From Succinivibrio sp. (GTDB lineage Bacteria; Pseudomonadota; Gammaproteobacteria; Enterobacterales; Succinivibrionaceae), in NCBI GenBank assembly GCA_017469335.1, contig JAFUGP010000112.1, positions 17,295 through 81,294 on the forward strand: a stretch of 64,000 nucleotides of DNA. Direction: 5' to 3'. The first letter of the stretch is position 1. Each line of letters opens with the position of its first letter. This document shows, in pieces, positions 1 through 8,375 of the stretch. Both the position numbers and the translations under genes were made by a program. The notes under the pieces were generated by a model that saw only the letters and a list, made by a program, of their open reading frames with translations, did no database searches and was not told the origin of the DNA.

Positions 1-780
1 GCAGGCCCCGGGCTTATAGGAGCCCTGCTCACCGGTGCCATGTACGCAGGGGCCTTGGCTTATGCGCTTAAGATCCCGGCCGTGCCGGTGCATCATATGG
101 AAGCACATCTGTTAGCCCCCATGCTTGAGAAGGTTAAGCCCTCTCTACCCTATGTCGCGCTGCTTATCTCCGGCGGACATACTCTGCTCATTCTGGTTGA
201 AAACCCCGGCGAATACCAGGTGCTGGGGCAATCCGTGGATGATGCGGTGGGTGAGGCCTTTGATAAAACCGCCAAATTGCTGGGCATCCCCTATCCGGGA
301 GGTCCGGGGCTGGAGAAACTTGCCCTGCAGGGAGATGCCGCGGCCTTTAATTTTCCCCGTCCCATGTTGCACTCCAAAGAGCTGGATTTCAGCTTCGCCG
401 GGCTTAAAACCGCAGTACTTCTGGCCATTGAAGCGCAGCCTGAGGGGGACAGCTCACGTTACGCCGACATTGCCCGTTCCTTTACTCAGGCCGTCACCGA
501 TACTCTGACCCACAAGTGCCGGGCGGCTCTAAAGCGCTGCCACTGCCACAATCTGGTGGTGGCCGGCGGGGTGAGCGCCAACTCCATGATCAGGGAGTCT
601 TTGAGCGCTCTTATGACCGAAGTGGGCGGCAGGGTGTTCTTTGCCAGACGTGAGTTCTGCACCGATAACGGGGCCATGGTAGCCTACGCCGGCATGCAGC
701 GCTTTCTGTCAGGCCAGTGCGGCACCTATGCCGTAAAGGTGCACCCGCGCTGGTCCTTAAGTGATCTGCCCGGATTGTGA
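1..780 (+). CDS. tsaD: tRNA N6-threonylcarbamoyladenosine transferase TsaD (5' end cut by window)
   Basis: The reading frame is open from base 1, so the N-terminus lies outside the window; 259 residues are visible against about 337 in E. coli TsaD. TsaD transfers the threonylcarbamoyl group to A37 of ANN-decoding tRNAs with TsaB and TsaE. The visible part starts at the conserved GPGL segment and contains the metal-binding HHMEAH motif (visible residues 31-36), the ISGGHT nucleotide loop, and the C-terminal CTDNGAMVAYAG motif with the last metal ligand. The stop codon overlaps the folB start (TGATG), suggesting translational coupling. The E. coli region also has tsaD near folB, uppP and cca. 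Identification is secure. Confidence 0.96.
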   Translation, partial: AGPGLIGALLTGAMYAGALAYALKIPAVPVHHMEAHLLAPMLEKVKPSLPYVALLISGGHTLLILVENPGEYQVLGQSVDDAVGEAFDKTAKLLGIPYPGGPGLEKLALQGDAAAFNFPRPMLHSKELDFSFAGLKTAVLLAIEAQPEGDSSRYADIARSFTQAVTDTLTHKCRAALKRCHCHNLVVAGGVSANSMIRESLSALMTEVGGRVFFARREFCTDNGAMVAYAGMQRFLSGQCGTYAVKVHPRWSLSDLPGL

Positions 781-1145
781 TGGATAGAATTTTTATAGAC
801 GGACTGCGCTGTGAGTGCATCGTCGGGGTGCTGCCGGATGAACGGGTGAAGGCCCAACCGCTGCTGATTGACGCGGAGCTGATGCTGTCCTTGGAACACT
901 CCGGCCGCAGCGGGGAGCTTGAGTACAGCATTGATTACGCCAAGCTCGCCACGGCCATCATGAGTTTTGCCCAGCGGCGTCAGGCCAGGTTGCTAGAAGA
1001 GTTGGCAGTGGAACTTTGTGATATGATTTTGCAGGATTTTAGGCCTGAAGCCGTCAGGCTTAAACTGCGCAAACCACAGGCCTTAAACGGTCTTGGCTGC
1101 CCGGGCATAGAAGTTCACAGACAGCTCAGTGACACCCAACAGTGA
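780..1145 (+). CDS. folB: Dihydroneopterin aldolase FolB
   Basis: 121 residues, the usual FolB size. It converts 7,8-dihydroneopterin to 6-hydroxymethyl-dihydropterin in folate synthesis. The N-terminal MDRIFIDGLRCECIVGV is the family signature, and the late VRLKLRKP segment carries the catalytic lysine. A GTG one codon upstream is possible, but the ATG at 780 overlapping the tsaD stop is the natural start. folK, the next enzyme in the pathway, follows after 15 bp, so the pair works in sequence. Confidence 0.95.
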   Translation: MDRIFIDGLRCECIVGVLPDERVKAQPLLIDAELMLSLEHSGRSGELEYSIDYAKLATAIMSFAQRRQARLLEELAVELCDMILQDFRPEAVRLKLRKPQALNGLGCPGIEVHRQLSDTQQ

Positions 1146-1160
1146 AAGGGAGAGATTGAG

Positions 1161-1703
1161 ATGGGTACCTTGGTATATCTAGGGGTCGGTTCCAACTTAA
1201 ACCGGGAAAATGCCCTGCGCTTTGCCAAAGCCAGGCTGGAGGGGGTGCTGACCAAGCTGCGTTGCTCCTCCATCTGGATCAGTCACGCGGTGCGGGCAGC
1301 CGAGCCTGACTACTTCAACATGGTGATGGAGGGGCAGACAGAGCAGTCCATCGAGGAACTCTACGCACAGCTGCAGGACATAGAAAGGCAGGCAGGTGAA
1401 GAGCCCATGTTCAACCACGGTACCAATTTTGGTATGAAGCGCAGACTGGACATCGATATTTTGCTGTTCGGTCAGCTGGTGACTACCGCACCCTGCAAGG
1501 TGCCGCGTCATGACATTCAGGATTATCCCTTTGTGCTCTGTCCGCTGTGTGAGCTGGCCCCGGAACTGTTGCATCCGCTCCTGAAGATCCCGGTGGGAGA
1601 TCTGTGGAAGGAAATGGAGCCGCGCCTGCCCGAGCAGATGCAGGTAAAACGCACTGAAATTGACTGGAGCGTTGAGGCGCCAGCCTGGAGAGCCGGGGAC
1701 TGA
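1161..1703 (+). CDS. folK: Hydroxymethyl-dihydropterin pyrophosphokinase FolK (HPPK)
   Basis: 180 residues. HPPK transfers pyrophosphate from ATP to 6-hydroxymethyl-dihydropterin, the FolB product. Visible motifs are the N-terminal YLGVGSNLNRE loop and RRLDIDILLFG, which supplies the two magnesium-binding aspartates. The segment just before that motif (MFNHGTNFGMK) differs from the usual ...GPRTLDLD form, so the substrate lid is somewhat divergent. A purine-rich AAGGGAGAG lies upstream of the ATG. uppP follows after only 2 bp, consistent with a folB-folK-uppP operon. Confidence 0.93.
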   Translation: MGTLVYLGVGSNLNRENALRFAKARLEGVLTKLRCSSIWISHAVRAAEPDYFNMVMEGQTEQSIEELYAQLQDIERQAGEEPMFNHGTNFGMKRRLDIDILLFGQLVTTAPCKVPRHDIQDYPFVLCPLCELAPELLHPLLKIPVGDLWKEMEPRLPEQMQVKRTEIDWSVEAPAWRAGD

Positions 1704-1705
1704 AC

Positions 1706-2545
1706 ATGGGTATGCTGCAAATCACGGTCCTGGCCATCATTCAGGGCCTGACTGAATTCCTGCCGGTTTCATCAAGCGCTCACCTTATTTTTCCTTCCAA
1801 GCTCTTTGGCTGGCCCGATCAGGGGTTGGCTTTTGACGTGGCGGTGCATGTAGGCACGCTGTTGGCCGTAATTTTTTACTACATGGCCGATCTGGTGAAG
1901 ATCGCCACCTATACCATTGAGGCGGTGTTCAAGGGGCGGGTCGGGCCGGTGGCCCGGGTCGGGTTCTGCCTCATTCTGGCTTCTATCCCGGCGGGGATCT
2001 GCGGACTGCTCTTTGAGGATAAGATCTCCACCGAGGCCCGTGCCATTGACGTCATTGCCTACACTACCATCGGCTTTGGGCTGCTTTTGGGACTGGCATC
2101 CTATGTCAACCGCCACCTGGTATGGCGTACCGTGCTGAGCGTGGAGGGGGAGCGTGCCGATACCTTGAGGCATCTGACCTACAACCAGGCCATCATCATC
2201 GGCTGCGCCCAGGCGCTGGCTATAGTCCCCGGCACCTCGCGCTCCGGCGTTACCCTGACCGCGGGCATGTTTTTGGGCATGAGGCCCGAGGCGGCCGCCC
2301 GTTTCAGTTTCCTGCTCTCCATTCCGGTGATCTTCTGTTCGGGTCTGCTGGAGGGCTACAAACTCTATACGGTGCCGGATTTAGGCGGTGCGGACGTGGT
2401 GTCCATGCTCATCGGCGGGTTTATCTCGTTTTTAGTGGCGCTGGTGGTGATTCACATGTTCCTGCGCTATATCTCGCGTTCGGGCATGGCGGTATTCGTG
2501 ATTTACCGTCTGCTGCTGGGCGCCCTGCTGCTGTGGATGTTCTAG
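1706..2545 (+). CDS. uppP: Undecaprenyl-diphosphatase UppP (BacA)
   Basis: 279 residues, a multi-spanning inner-membrane protein. It dephosphorylates undecaprenyl pyrophosphate to recycle the lipid carrier for peptidoglycan and other surface polymers; overexpression of the family confers bacitracin resistance. Both active-site motifs are present: QGLTEFLPVSSSAHL near the N-terminus and PGTSRSGVTLTAG near residue 175. The ATG sits two bases after folK. The gene ends 25 bp from the convergent cca gene. Confidence 0.95.
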   Translation: MGMLQITVLAIIQGLTEFLPVSSSAHLIFPSKLFGWPDQGLAFDVAVHVGTLLAVIFYYMADLVKIATYTIEAVFKGRVGPVARVGFCLILASIPAGICGLLFEDKISTEARAIDVIAYTTIGFGLLLGLASYVNRHLVWRTVLSVEGERADTLRHLTYNQAIIIGCAQALAIVPGTSRSGVTLTAGMFLGMRPEAAARFSFLLSIPVIFCSGLLEGYKLYTVPDLGGADVVSMLIGGFISFLVALVVIHMFLRYISRSGMAVFVIYRLLLGALLLWMF

Positions 2546-2570
2546 GCGACTCTGCCGAAATTGAGGCTCA

Positions 2571-3899
2571 TCAGTGCGGATGTTCTTCCAGGGGAGGGAC
2601 GCCGCGCCGTTCTATCATGAGACTGGCCAGCACGTAAGGCGGCATCTCGTTGTCGCTGTCATCAAGCTCGGTGCGCGGCAGGGTGGTGAAATACTCGCTC
2701 ATCAGCTCGATGCGCCGCAACCGGACCTGCTCTTTGATGTCCCGGCCCTTAAAGCCCAGTTTGACAAACTCCTGGGCTCTTACCTGGCTGCACAGGCTGA
2801 ACATACCCAAGAAATAGTCCGCGCGCGGGTAGGGACGGTTCTCAAAGCCCTTGCGGCCCAGGAAATCGCACTTGCAACACTGCACAAAGGGTTTGATGCG
2901 CCACGGACGCCGCCAGGCGTCAAGGTGGTCAAGCAGATCCACCACTCCGGCAGGACCGTTGCGGTAGACGTGGTGCATGTCGCTGTGATACTGCACCACC
3001 AGGGCGGCAAACTCGGCGTATTCGGTCGGAACCTTCAGACGGGTGCACAGCTCATGCAGCGGCTTTAAGCCCAGCAGATGATGATCCTTATGATGAGGCC
3101 ACTGCTTGATCGGAGTGCAGCCCTTACCCAGATCATGGCAGAGCATGGCAAAACGGGTGAGGGGATCCTCGGTTTCCATGGCCACCCGGGAGAGCGTCAT
3201 GCAGGTGTGGATGCCGGAGTCAATTTCAGGGTGCCATCTTACCGGGCCGGGTACCCCGTAGAGGGCGTCGACCTCAGGCAGCACGCTGTGCAGTGCGCCG
3301 GTGCGGCGCAGCACCCGGATAAACACCTCGGGATTATGTGTCTGGAGCGCCCCCAACAGTTCCTGCCACACCCGCTCGGCCGTAAGCGAGATGAGCTCAC
3401 CGCTTAAGGCGATTTCCCGCATCAGCTGCATGGTCTCGGGGGCGATGGTAAAGCCCAGGTAGCGGTAGCGGGCGGCGAAACGGGCCACACGCAACACCCG
3501 CAGGGGGTCTTCGATAAAGGCCGCAGAGACATGTCTGAGCACCCGCTGCTGCAGATCGGCCCTGCCGCCGTAGGGATCGATGATGTTCCCCTTTTCATCT
3601 TCGGCCATGGCGTTGATGGTGAGATCGCGGCGCCTTAAGTCTTCCTCCAAGGTCACCTCGGGGCTGAAGTCGCAGGTGAAGCCCAGATAACCGCTGCCGC
3701 TTTTACGCTCGGTGCGGGCCAGGGCGTATTCCTCGCCCGTCTTGGGGTGCAGGAACACCGGAAAATCATGACCTACCTGTTTAAAGCCGTGCGCGAGCAT
3801 CTCCTCGGCGCTGGAACCGACCACGACAAAGTCACGGTCGGAAACCGCCACGCCGAGCAGTTTGTCGCGCACTGCGCCTCCTACCAGGAAAGTCTGCAT
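2571..3899 (-). CDS. cca: CCA-adding tRNA nucleotidyltransferase (multifunctional, HD-domain type)
   Basis: 442 residues when started at the ATG at 3899. A TTG three codons upstream is also open, but an AAGGAG lies 11 bases before the ATG and the family begins with exactly this residue pattern. The enzyme builds or repairs the 3' CCA of tRNAs. Visible motifs are LVGGAVRDKLLG, the catalytic DRD pair at residues 21-23, RRDLTINAMA, and an HD motif in MLCHDLGKG typical of the E. coli type with phosphohydrolase activity. It is about 30 residues longer than E. coli Cca. It converges on uppP; in E. coli the two are also adjacent. Confidence 0.95.
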   Translation of the reverse strand: MQTFLVGGAVRDKLLGVAVSDRDFVVVGSSAEEMLAHGFKQVGHDFPVFLHPKTGEEYALARTERKSGSGYLGFTCDFSPEVTLEEDLRRRDLTINAMAEDEKGNIIDPYGGRADLQQRVLRHVSAAFIEDPLRVLRVARFAARYRYLGFTIAPETMQLMREIALSGELISLTAERVWQELLGALQTHNPEVFIRVLRRTGALHSVLPEVDALYGVPGPVRWHPEIDSGIHTCMTLSRVAMETEDPLTRFAMLCHDLGKGCTPIKQWPHHKDHHLLGLKPLHELCTRLKVPTEYAEFAALVVQYHSDMHHVYRNGPAGVVDLLDHLDAWRRPWRIKPFVQCCKCDFLGRKGFENRPYPRADYFLGMFSLCSQVRAQEFVKLGFKGRDIKEQVRLRRIELMSEYFTTLPRTELDDSDNEMPPYVLASLMIERRGVPPLEEHPH

Positions 3900-4017
3900 A
3901 TGTTCCAAAGCTCCTTATTGCACCGACACGCCCGAAGATCCTCGTTCAAGAGGCACTTTAAGGCGGGACGCCACCTGAGCGCGGTACAGGGCAAAACACC
4001 CCGTTCTGATGCCTGCA

Positions 4018-4026
4018 TGCTAGAAT
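4018..4026 (+). promoter_or_regulatory. Extended -10 promoter for the GspA-like gene
   Basis: TGCTAGAAT is an extended -10 element (TGn plus TAGAAT) about 40 bp before the ATG at 4065. It sits inside the imperfect palindrome TGCTAgaatatTAGCA. No clear -35 is seen, as is usual for extended -10 promoters. The same nonamer occurs before secA. Confidence 0.5.
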
Positions 4027-4064
4027 ATTAGCAGAAACAGCCCAACCAAGTCTTTTTGCGCAAG

Positions 4065-5753
4065 ATGTACACCGAATTTTTCTCCCTCTCCGAGCTGCCC
4101 TTTGACGGACTGCCCGATCAGCGCTTCTATTATGTCGGAAATACCCAGCATCAGGCACTCGATCTGCTGTTGCAGAATCTCTCGCGCAGCGGGGCCATCT
4201 GCGTGCTGTCAGGACCTTCAGGCTGCGGCAAGACCACCATGATCCGCATGCTGATGCGCTCGCTGCCCACCAGCATGCGCATCGTGTCCATCGAGGATCC
4301 CAGGCTTGATGCCCATATGCTTTTGGCCACCATTCTGCGCTCCTGCGGAGTGGTTGCCACCTCCTTTGAATCCATTGCCGAGCTGACCCTGAAGTTAAGG
4401 CGCCTGCTGGAGAAATCGCTGTCCGAGGGGCGCATCACCACCGTGATTTTAGATGAGGCACAGGGCCTGTCCGATGAAGTGATAGAGCAGATCAGGCTGG
4501 TGAGCAACATTGAGTGCAGCGAAGGGAAGATGATCAATTTCCTGCTGGCAGGGCAGGAGGATCTCATCGCGCACCTCTCCAAAAACGAACACAAGATGTT
4601 CTGGGGGAGGGTACGGGCCTTTGCCGAGCTTTCAGCGCTCAAAAAGACCGAGTTGCAGTCCTATATTTCCTTTCGGCTACAGCAGGCCGGCTGTCACGAG
4701 CCTTTGTTTTCGCAAAAGGCCATCAGTGCCATCTATCGCGGCAGTAACGGCCTGCCGCGTCTGATTAATTCAATTGCCGACCGCGCGCTGGAGCTGACGG
4801 CCAAGGTCAAACGCTCATATGTCACCGGCCGCATTGCCCGTCGGGCCGTGCGTGAGATACGGTATGGGCGCGGTATCTTAAGTCATACCCTAAGACGCCT
4901 CTGTCAGGGCGGGCGCAATTTCTTTGTGCGCAAATTGCCGGTGGCGCTGCTGGGATTTGCCACGGCCGCGGCTGCTTTTGCACTGGCTTATTTCTTTTTG
5001 CCGCACTTAAGCGGCCGCGAGAGCCTGCAGTTGATGGTACAGCGGGAGGAGAGTGTGCAGAAAGCTCATGATGAGCTGCTGCGTGGCATGCTGCGCGGAC
5101 GCTCAACCAGAACCAAGGAGAGCGAGCTGTTCAACATCTCCGTCAGAGAAGCGGTGTTTCGCAGCGACGCGGTGGACACGCTTATCAAGATCTGGGGGTA
5201 TCGACGCGCTGATGATGAAAAGACCCGCTGCCAGGATTTGGCGTCCACCAATCTGCGCTGTGAGACGCTGCAGGGTAACTTCGAGGAAATGACGCGTCAT
5301 AACCGGCCGGCGGTACTCTCATTGCGTGATGACAGCCTGAACCCCTTCTATGGGGTGCTGTTGCATTTATCCTCCGACGGGCAGAACGCCGAACTCATCG
5401 TGGGCAACCGGCTGTGGGCGGTCAAGACCTCCTATCTTAAGCATGTCTTTGATGGGGAATATGAAATAATCCGTACCAGGCTGCCCCGGGCCGGGCGTGA
5501 GTTCTCAGAAGAAGAACTGAGCATCCTGGCTCCGGTTTTTGAGCGCATTTTCTCCCGTGCCGAGATTTTTACCCACATCACCACGCGCAAGGAACTGCAG
5601 GCGGCCATGAAGACCTTTTATGAGCGCTATCCCGAGCGCCGGGGGGCTCAGGCGGTATTTGACGCCGCCTCAAAGACAGGTCCCTATCTGCTGGATGACA
5701 GTTATCAGTACTCTCAGGTTTCGGACGGAGCAGCCCAGGAGACAGTGAGATGA
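4065..5753 (+). CDS. ExeA/GspA-like AAA ATPase with transmembrane anchor
   Basis: 563 residues. N-terminal ATPase of the ExeA/GspA/MshM group, with Walker A GPSGCGKTT at about residues 50-58, Walker B VILDEAQG at about 127-134 and the conserved NGLPRLIN segment. One hydrophobic helix at about 291-313 (ALLGFATAAAAFALAYFF) would leave the C-terminus in the periplasm. That part resembles the C39-like domain of ExeA (IKIWGY..., NRPAVLSL...), but I see no clear C-terminal peptidoglycan-binding repeat. In Aeromonas, ExeA with ExeB helps place the type II secretin. No gsp genes lie nearby. ATG 4065 is preferred over a TTG at 4056; no strong Shine-Dalgarno is visible. A small membrane gene follows with a 4-base overlap. 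Confidence 0.75.
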   Translation: MYTEFFSLSELPFDGLPDQRFYYVGNTQHQALDLLLQNLSRSGAICVLSGPSGCGKTTMIRMLMRSLPTSMRIVSIEDPRLDAHMLLATILRSCGVVATSFESIAELTLKLRRLLEKSLSEGRITTVILDEAQGLSDEVIEQIRLVSNIECSEGKMINFLLAGQEDLIAHLSKNEHKMFWGRVRAFAELSALKKTELQSYISFRLQQAGCHEPLFSQKAISAIYRGSNGLPRLINSIADRALELTAKVKRSYVTGRIARRAVREIRYGRGILSHTLRRLCQGGRNFFVRKLPVALLGFATAAAAFALAYFFLPHLSGRESLQLMVQREESVQKAHDELLRGMLRGRSTRTKESELFNISVREAVFRSDAVDTLIKIWGYRRADDEKTRCQDLASTNLRCETLQGNFEEMTRHNRPAVLSLRDDSLNPFYGVLLHLSSDGQNAELIVGNRLWAVKTSYLKHVFDGEYEIIRTRLPRAGREFSEEELSILAPVFERIFSRAEIFTHITTRKELQAAMKTFYERYPERRGAQAVFDAASKTGPYLLDDSYQYSQVSDGAAQETVR

Positions 5754-6157
5754 GCAAAGCGCCTACCCGCAAGCAGCGTCTGCTCTCGGAGGTTATTTTT
5801 ACTCCGGCCAAGGCCTGGTGTCTGTTCTGGTATATGCTTGCCTGCGCCAGTGTGGGCTTTGCCGCCTATTTCGTGCTCTCTGAGCGCAACTTCCTGGAAA
5901 GCAGAGCGCAACTTGAAGAGCGCTTAAGCCACAGCTTAAGTCAGGCCGCGCAGATTTATGCGTGCGAACGCGATGAGTCTCCCGACGTCTTTCCCCTGCC
6001 CCTGAACCTGGAGACCGAGACTCTGCCCGGCAGTGAGGACAGCGCCCCGGTGGCTCTGCTGTCCTGCAAGGGTCAGAAAAGAGCGGCCGGACGGCACTAC
6101 TATGAGCTGCGCTTTGTAGATCTGAGCGCAGCGGACTCCCCGGCGGGGCAACCTTAG
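5750..6157 (+). CDS. Small single-pass membrane protein in the GspB position
   Basis: 135 residues. Its ATG overlaps the stop of the GspA-like gene (ATGA), so the two are probably translated together. A basic N-terminus (KAPTRKQR) precedes a transmembrane helix at about residues 24-46, followed by a periplasmic tail of about 90 residues. Position and topology match GspB/ExeB, but the protein is much shorter and I do not see the C-terminal GspB signature. It is best described as a GspB-like or unrelated partner of the upstream ATPase. Confidence 0.6.
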   Translation: MSKAPTRKQRLLSEVIFTPAKAWCLFWYMLACASVGFAAYFVLSERNFLESRAQLEERLSHSLSQAAQIYACERDESPDVFPLPLNLETETLPGSEDSAPVALLSCKGQKRAAGRHYYELRFVDLSAADSPAGQP

Positions 6158-6200
6158 GCTGCCACCGCCGCGGGCAGCTGCGTGAAGGAGCGGTCGGTTC

Positions 6201-6947
6201 TCAGAAGCGGATCTCGCGTTTTTTGCGGTTGGGCCTGGGAATGAACACCAGCAAAATACCGATAAAGGCACCGCCGGTGGCAATCATTGCTCCCTGCAGC
6301 CACCAGCGCATCTGCATGTCCAGCTCCTTGGTTTCCAGTTTGTCGGCATACTTGCGTCTGGTCTCATCGAGTTCCTGAATGGTGGTGTCCTTATCGGCCA
6401 CGGCTTTTTTCAGTCCGCTGTTCTCGTTTTCCAGTTTCTCCAGTCTGGCCTTGATGTTCTTATAGTCACGCGAAAGTTCGTTGTCATAGTTCTCCAGCTT
6501 GTTCTGCAGAGCGTTGATCTGCTCCTGCAAAATGGCTTCCTTGGCCTTGCCGCAGGGCTCTGCCTGCAGATCATGAGCCTGCATCCAGTAACTGCCGTTA
6601 CCATGCTGCACTTCTATGAAACGTTTGTCCTGACTGTAACGTTTGAAACTGACCGAATCGCCGGGGTGAACGGAGCCGGTTATTTTGTATTGAGTGCCAG
6701 GTCCGGATCTCAGCCAGACATAGGCCCGATCCGAGACGTAGATATTGGCTCCGGGGTAATAGCCGTTTTCATCGGCCTGCGGCCGTTCCAGGGCGGTTTG
6801 GGAGCTGTTCTCTCCATCAGGAGCGGTCGGTGTCTCGGTGGTGGCCTGCTCTGCCGGTAGGGCCACGGCATACGGTGCGTGTACCATACAGGCGGCAACG
6901 ATGAATAATCCTGCGAGCTTAATTAGGTTTTTAGTATTAGAGGTCAT
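6201..6947 (-). CDS. SH3-domain membrane protein, YgiM type (TIGR04211-like)
   Basis: 248 residues. Signal peptide at about 1-29, a bacterial SH3 domain at about 46-105 (VWLRSGPGTQYKITGSV), a coiled-coil at about 115-205, a transmembrane helix at about 212-232 (ALQGAMIATGGAFIGILLVF region) and a short basic tail. This is the layout of E. coli YgiM, whose gene also stands beside ygiF and glnE. The SH3 domain is expected to face the periplasm; no enzymatic motif is seen. It is divergent from the leader ORF/ygiF unit. Confidence 0.85.
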   Translation of the reverse strand: MTSNTKNLIKLAGLFIVAACMVHAPYAVALPAEQATTETPTAPDGENSSQTALERPQADENGYYPGANIYVSDRAYVWLRSGPGTQYKITGSVHPGDSVSFKRYSQDKRFIEVQHGNGSYWMQAHDLQAEPCGKAKEAILQEQINALQNKLENYDNELSRDYKNIKARLEKLENENSGLKKAVADKDTTIQELDETRRKYADKLETKELDMQMRWWLQGAMIATGGAFIGILLVFIPRPNRKKREIRF

Positions 6948-7014
6948 GTCAATCCTTTGCCTAGGTTGGGCTGATTTGGTGCGGGCGATCTGTTATGGGG
7001 CTCGCGACGTCACA

Positions 7015-7043
7015 ATTCTAGTTTTTTCCTGTTCAATCATCAA
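7015..7043 (-). promoter_or_regulatory. Sigma-70-type promoter for the YgiM-like gene
   Basis: On the minus strand, -35 TTGATG (7043-7038) and -10 TAGAAT (7020-7015) are separated by 17 bp, about 65 bp before the ATG at 6947. Confidence 0.55.
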
Positions 7044-7117
7044 GAGCGGCGACAATATTGACACAAACTGAGTTATGCCGCGGCTCTCTCTTTACCCTCA
7101 CCTGGAGGTACTCTAAA

Positions 7118-7216
7118 ATGAGCATAAGAGCGGCCGCCTGGACGGCCTGCGCTGTGCTTTATGCGCAGAAACAAGTTAATTTTGAGTGTGTGCGGCTTGA
7201 GGGGGAGATAACATGA
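7118..7216 (+). CDS. Putative 32-residue leader ORF coupled to the CYTH gene
   Basis: An ATG follows a strong Shine-Dalgarno (TGGAGGT, 9-base gap) and opens a 32-codon frame beginning MSIRAAAWTACAVLYAQKQV. Its TGA overlaps the start of the downstream CYTH gene in an ATGA arrangement. The strong initiation signal and stop-start overlap suggest translational coupling. I recognise no known leader peptide and see no run of one amino acid codon that would indicate classical attenuation. Confidence 0.45.
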   Translation: MSIRAAAWTACAVLYAQKQVNFECVRLEGEIT

Positions 7217-8331
7217 GCGCTGAGTCATCGCAGGAAGCAGACCGTCAGGAAAGGCTGCCGCTTGAAGAGGAAATCAAGTTCGGTGTGGTGGGCCCTCTGG
7301 ATGATCTGCCTGAACGCTTTAAAGCCTTAGGCGCCGTCAGCAATGAGCACTCCCGCCGTCTGGAGAACATTTATTTTGACACTGCCGACAACGCGCTGTT
7401 TGAGAGGGGAATAGGTTTAAGACTCAGGCGAAACGGTACGCAGTGCGAGATGACACTCAAGCTTAAGGGCGAGAACATCGGCGGACTGCACAGCCGCGGC
7501 GAGCTTAATGTCCCGGTGGACAACGAGTTGCAGGTGCCCGATCTGTCGCGTTTTCCCGCAGGCGTACTGCCCGAGGGACTGGAACTTGCGCAGATCCAAC
7601 AAAAATTGCGTCCCATCTGCCACATCGACTTTGAACGGCGCAGTTTCGATTTCAGGGCACTGAACTGCCAGTTCGAGGTGGACTACGATCAAGGCGGCAT
7701 TCTGCTGGGGGAAGGACTGAGCCACCCCATCAACGAGCTGGAGGTTGAATTAAAGGACAGTGCGGGCAGTTTGGAGGACACCATGCGGGTGTTTACCGCG
7801 CTGATCACCGGCTTTGCCGAGCAGGACATGCCCCTGGTTTTGGAGCCTTTCTCCAAGATGCACCGCGCCGCCGTACTCTTAGGCGGAGAGCGTAACTACC
7901 TGGATTTAAGACCCCTGGAGGCGGCAGGCGATCTGGGAGCATACATCCGTTCGCTGCTGCTGGCCTTTGAAAATCTTTACGGTCTGTTTCTCATCAAGCA
8001 CGATCCGCTGGTTTTCGGCTGTGTCATCGCCGCCCTTAAAATGCTGATCAAGTCCTTGAAAATGCTGCGCCGCTCCGGGCGGGCGGCCTTTACCAGCGAA
8101 AGTCGCGACCCGCTGCCCTACCGCGATGACCTCAAGGTCATCATCAGTATCCTCAAATCCTTTGCCTTAAGATTAGATCGCCTGCAAAAGGCGGTATGCG
8201 ACTGTGCCCTAAGTGCCAATGCCGAGGCCATGGACGCCCTGATGTCCAACTTAAGACGCATGGAGCGGCATTACCGCATTTTCGTCATACCGCTCAAGCT
8301 GCGCATGCTGCTCTCACTGCTGGTTTCTTAA
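7213..8331 (+). CDS. ygiF: CYTH-domain inorganic triphosphatase, YgiF type
   Basis: 372 residues. The N-terminal CYTH (triphosphate tunnel) domain shows the glutamate-rich EEEIKFGV strand, IYFDTADNALFERGIGLRLR, and a later ELEVELKD strand. A C-terminal CHAD-like helical region begins near residue 220. E. coli YgiF hydrolyses inorganic triphosphate. The order SH3 protein, ygiF, glnE is the enterobacterial one. A GGGGGAGAT precedes the ATG. The CHAD part is rather short, so its boundary is approximate. Confidence 0.85.
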   Translation: MSAESSQEADRQERLPLEEEIKFGVVGPLDDLPERFKALGAVSNEHSRRLENIYFDTADNALFERGIGLRLRRNGTQCEMTLKLKGENIGGLHSRGELNVPVDNELQVPDLSRFPAGVLPEGLELAQIQQKLRPICHIDFERRSFDFRALNCQFEVDYDQGGILLGEGLSHPINELEVELKDSAGSLEDTMRVFTALITGFAEQDMPLVLEPFSKMHRAAVLLGGERNYLDLRPLEAAGDLGAYIRSLLLAFENLYGLFLIKHDPLVFGCVIAALKMLIKSLKMLRRSGRAAFTSESRDPLPYRDDLKVIISILKSFALRLDRLQKAVCDCALSANAEAMDALMSNLRRMERHYRIFVIPLKLRMLLSLLVS

Positions 8332-8375
8332 AAGACGTTTGCGCTGCGCCGGAAAAGCTTCCTAAGGGAGGGCAC

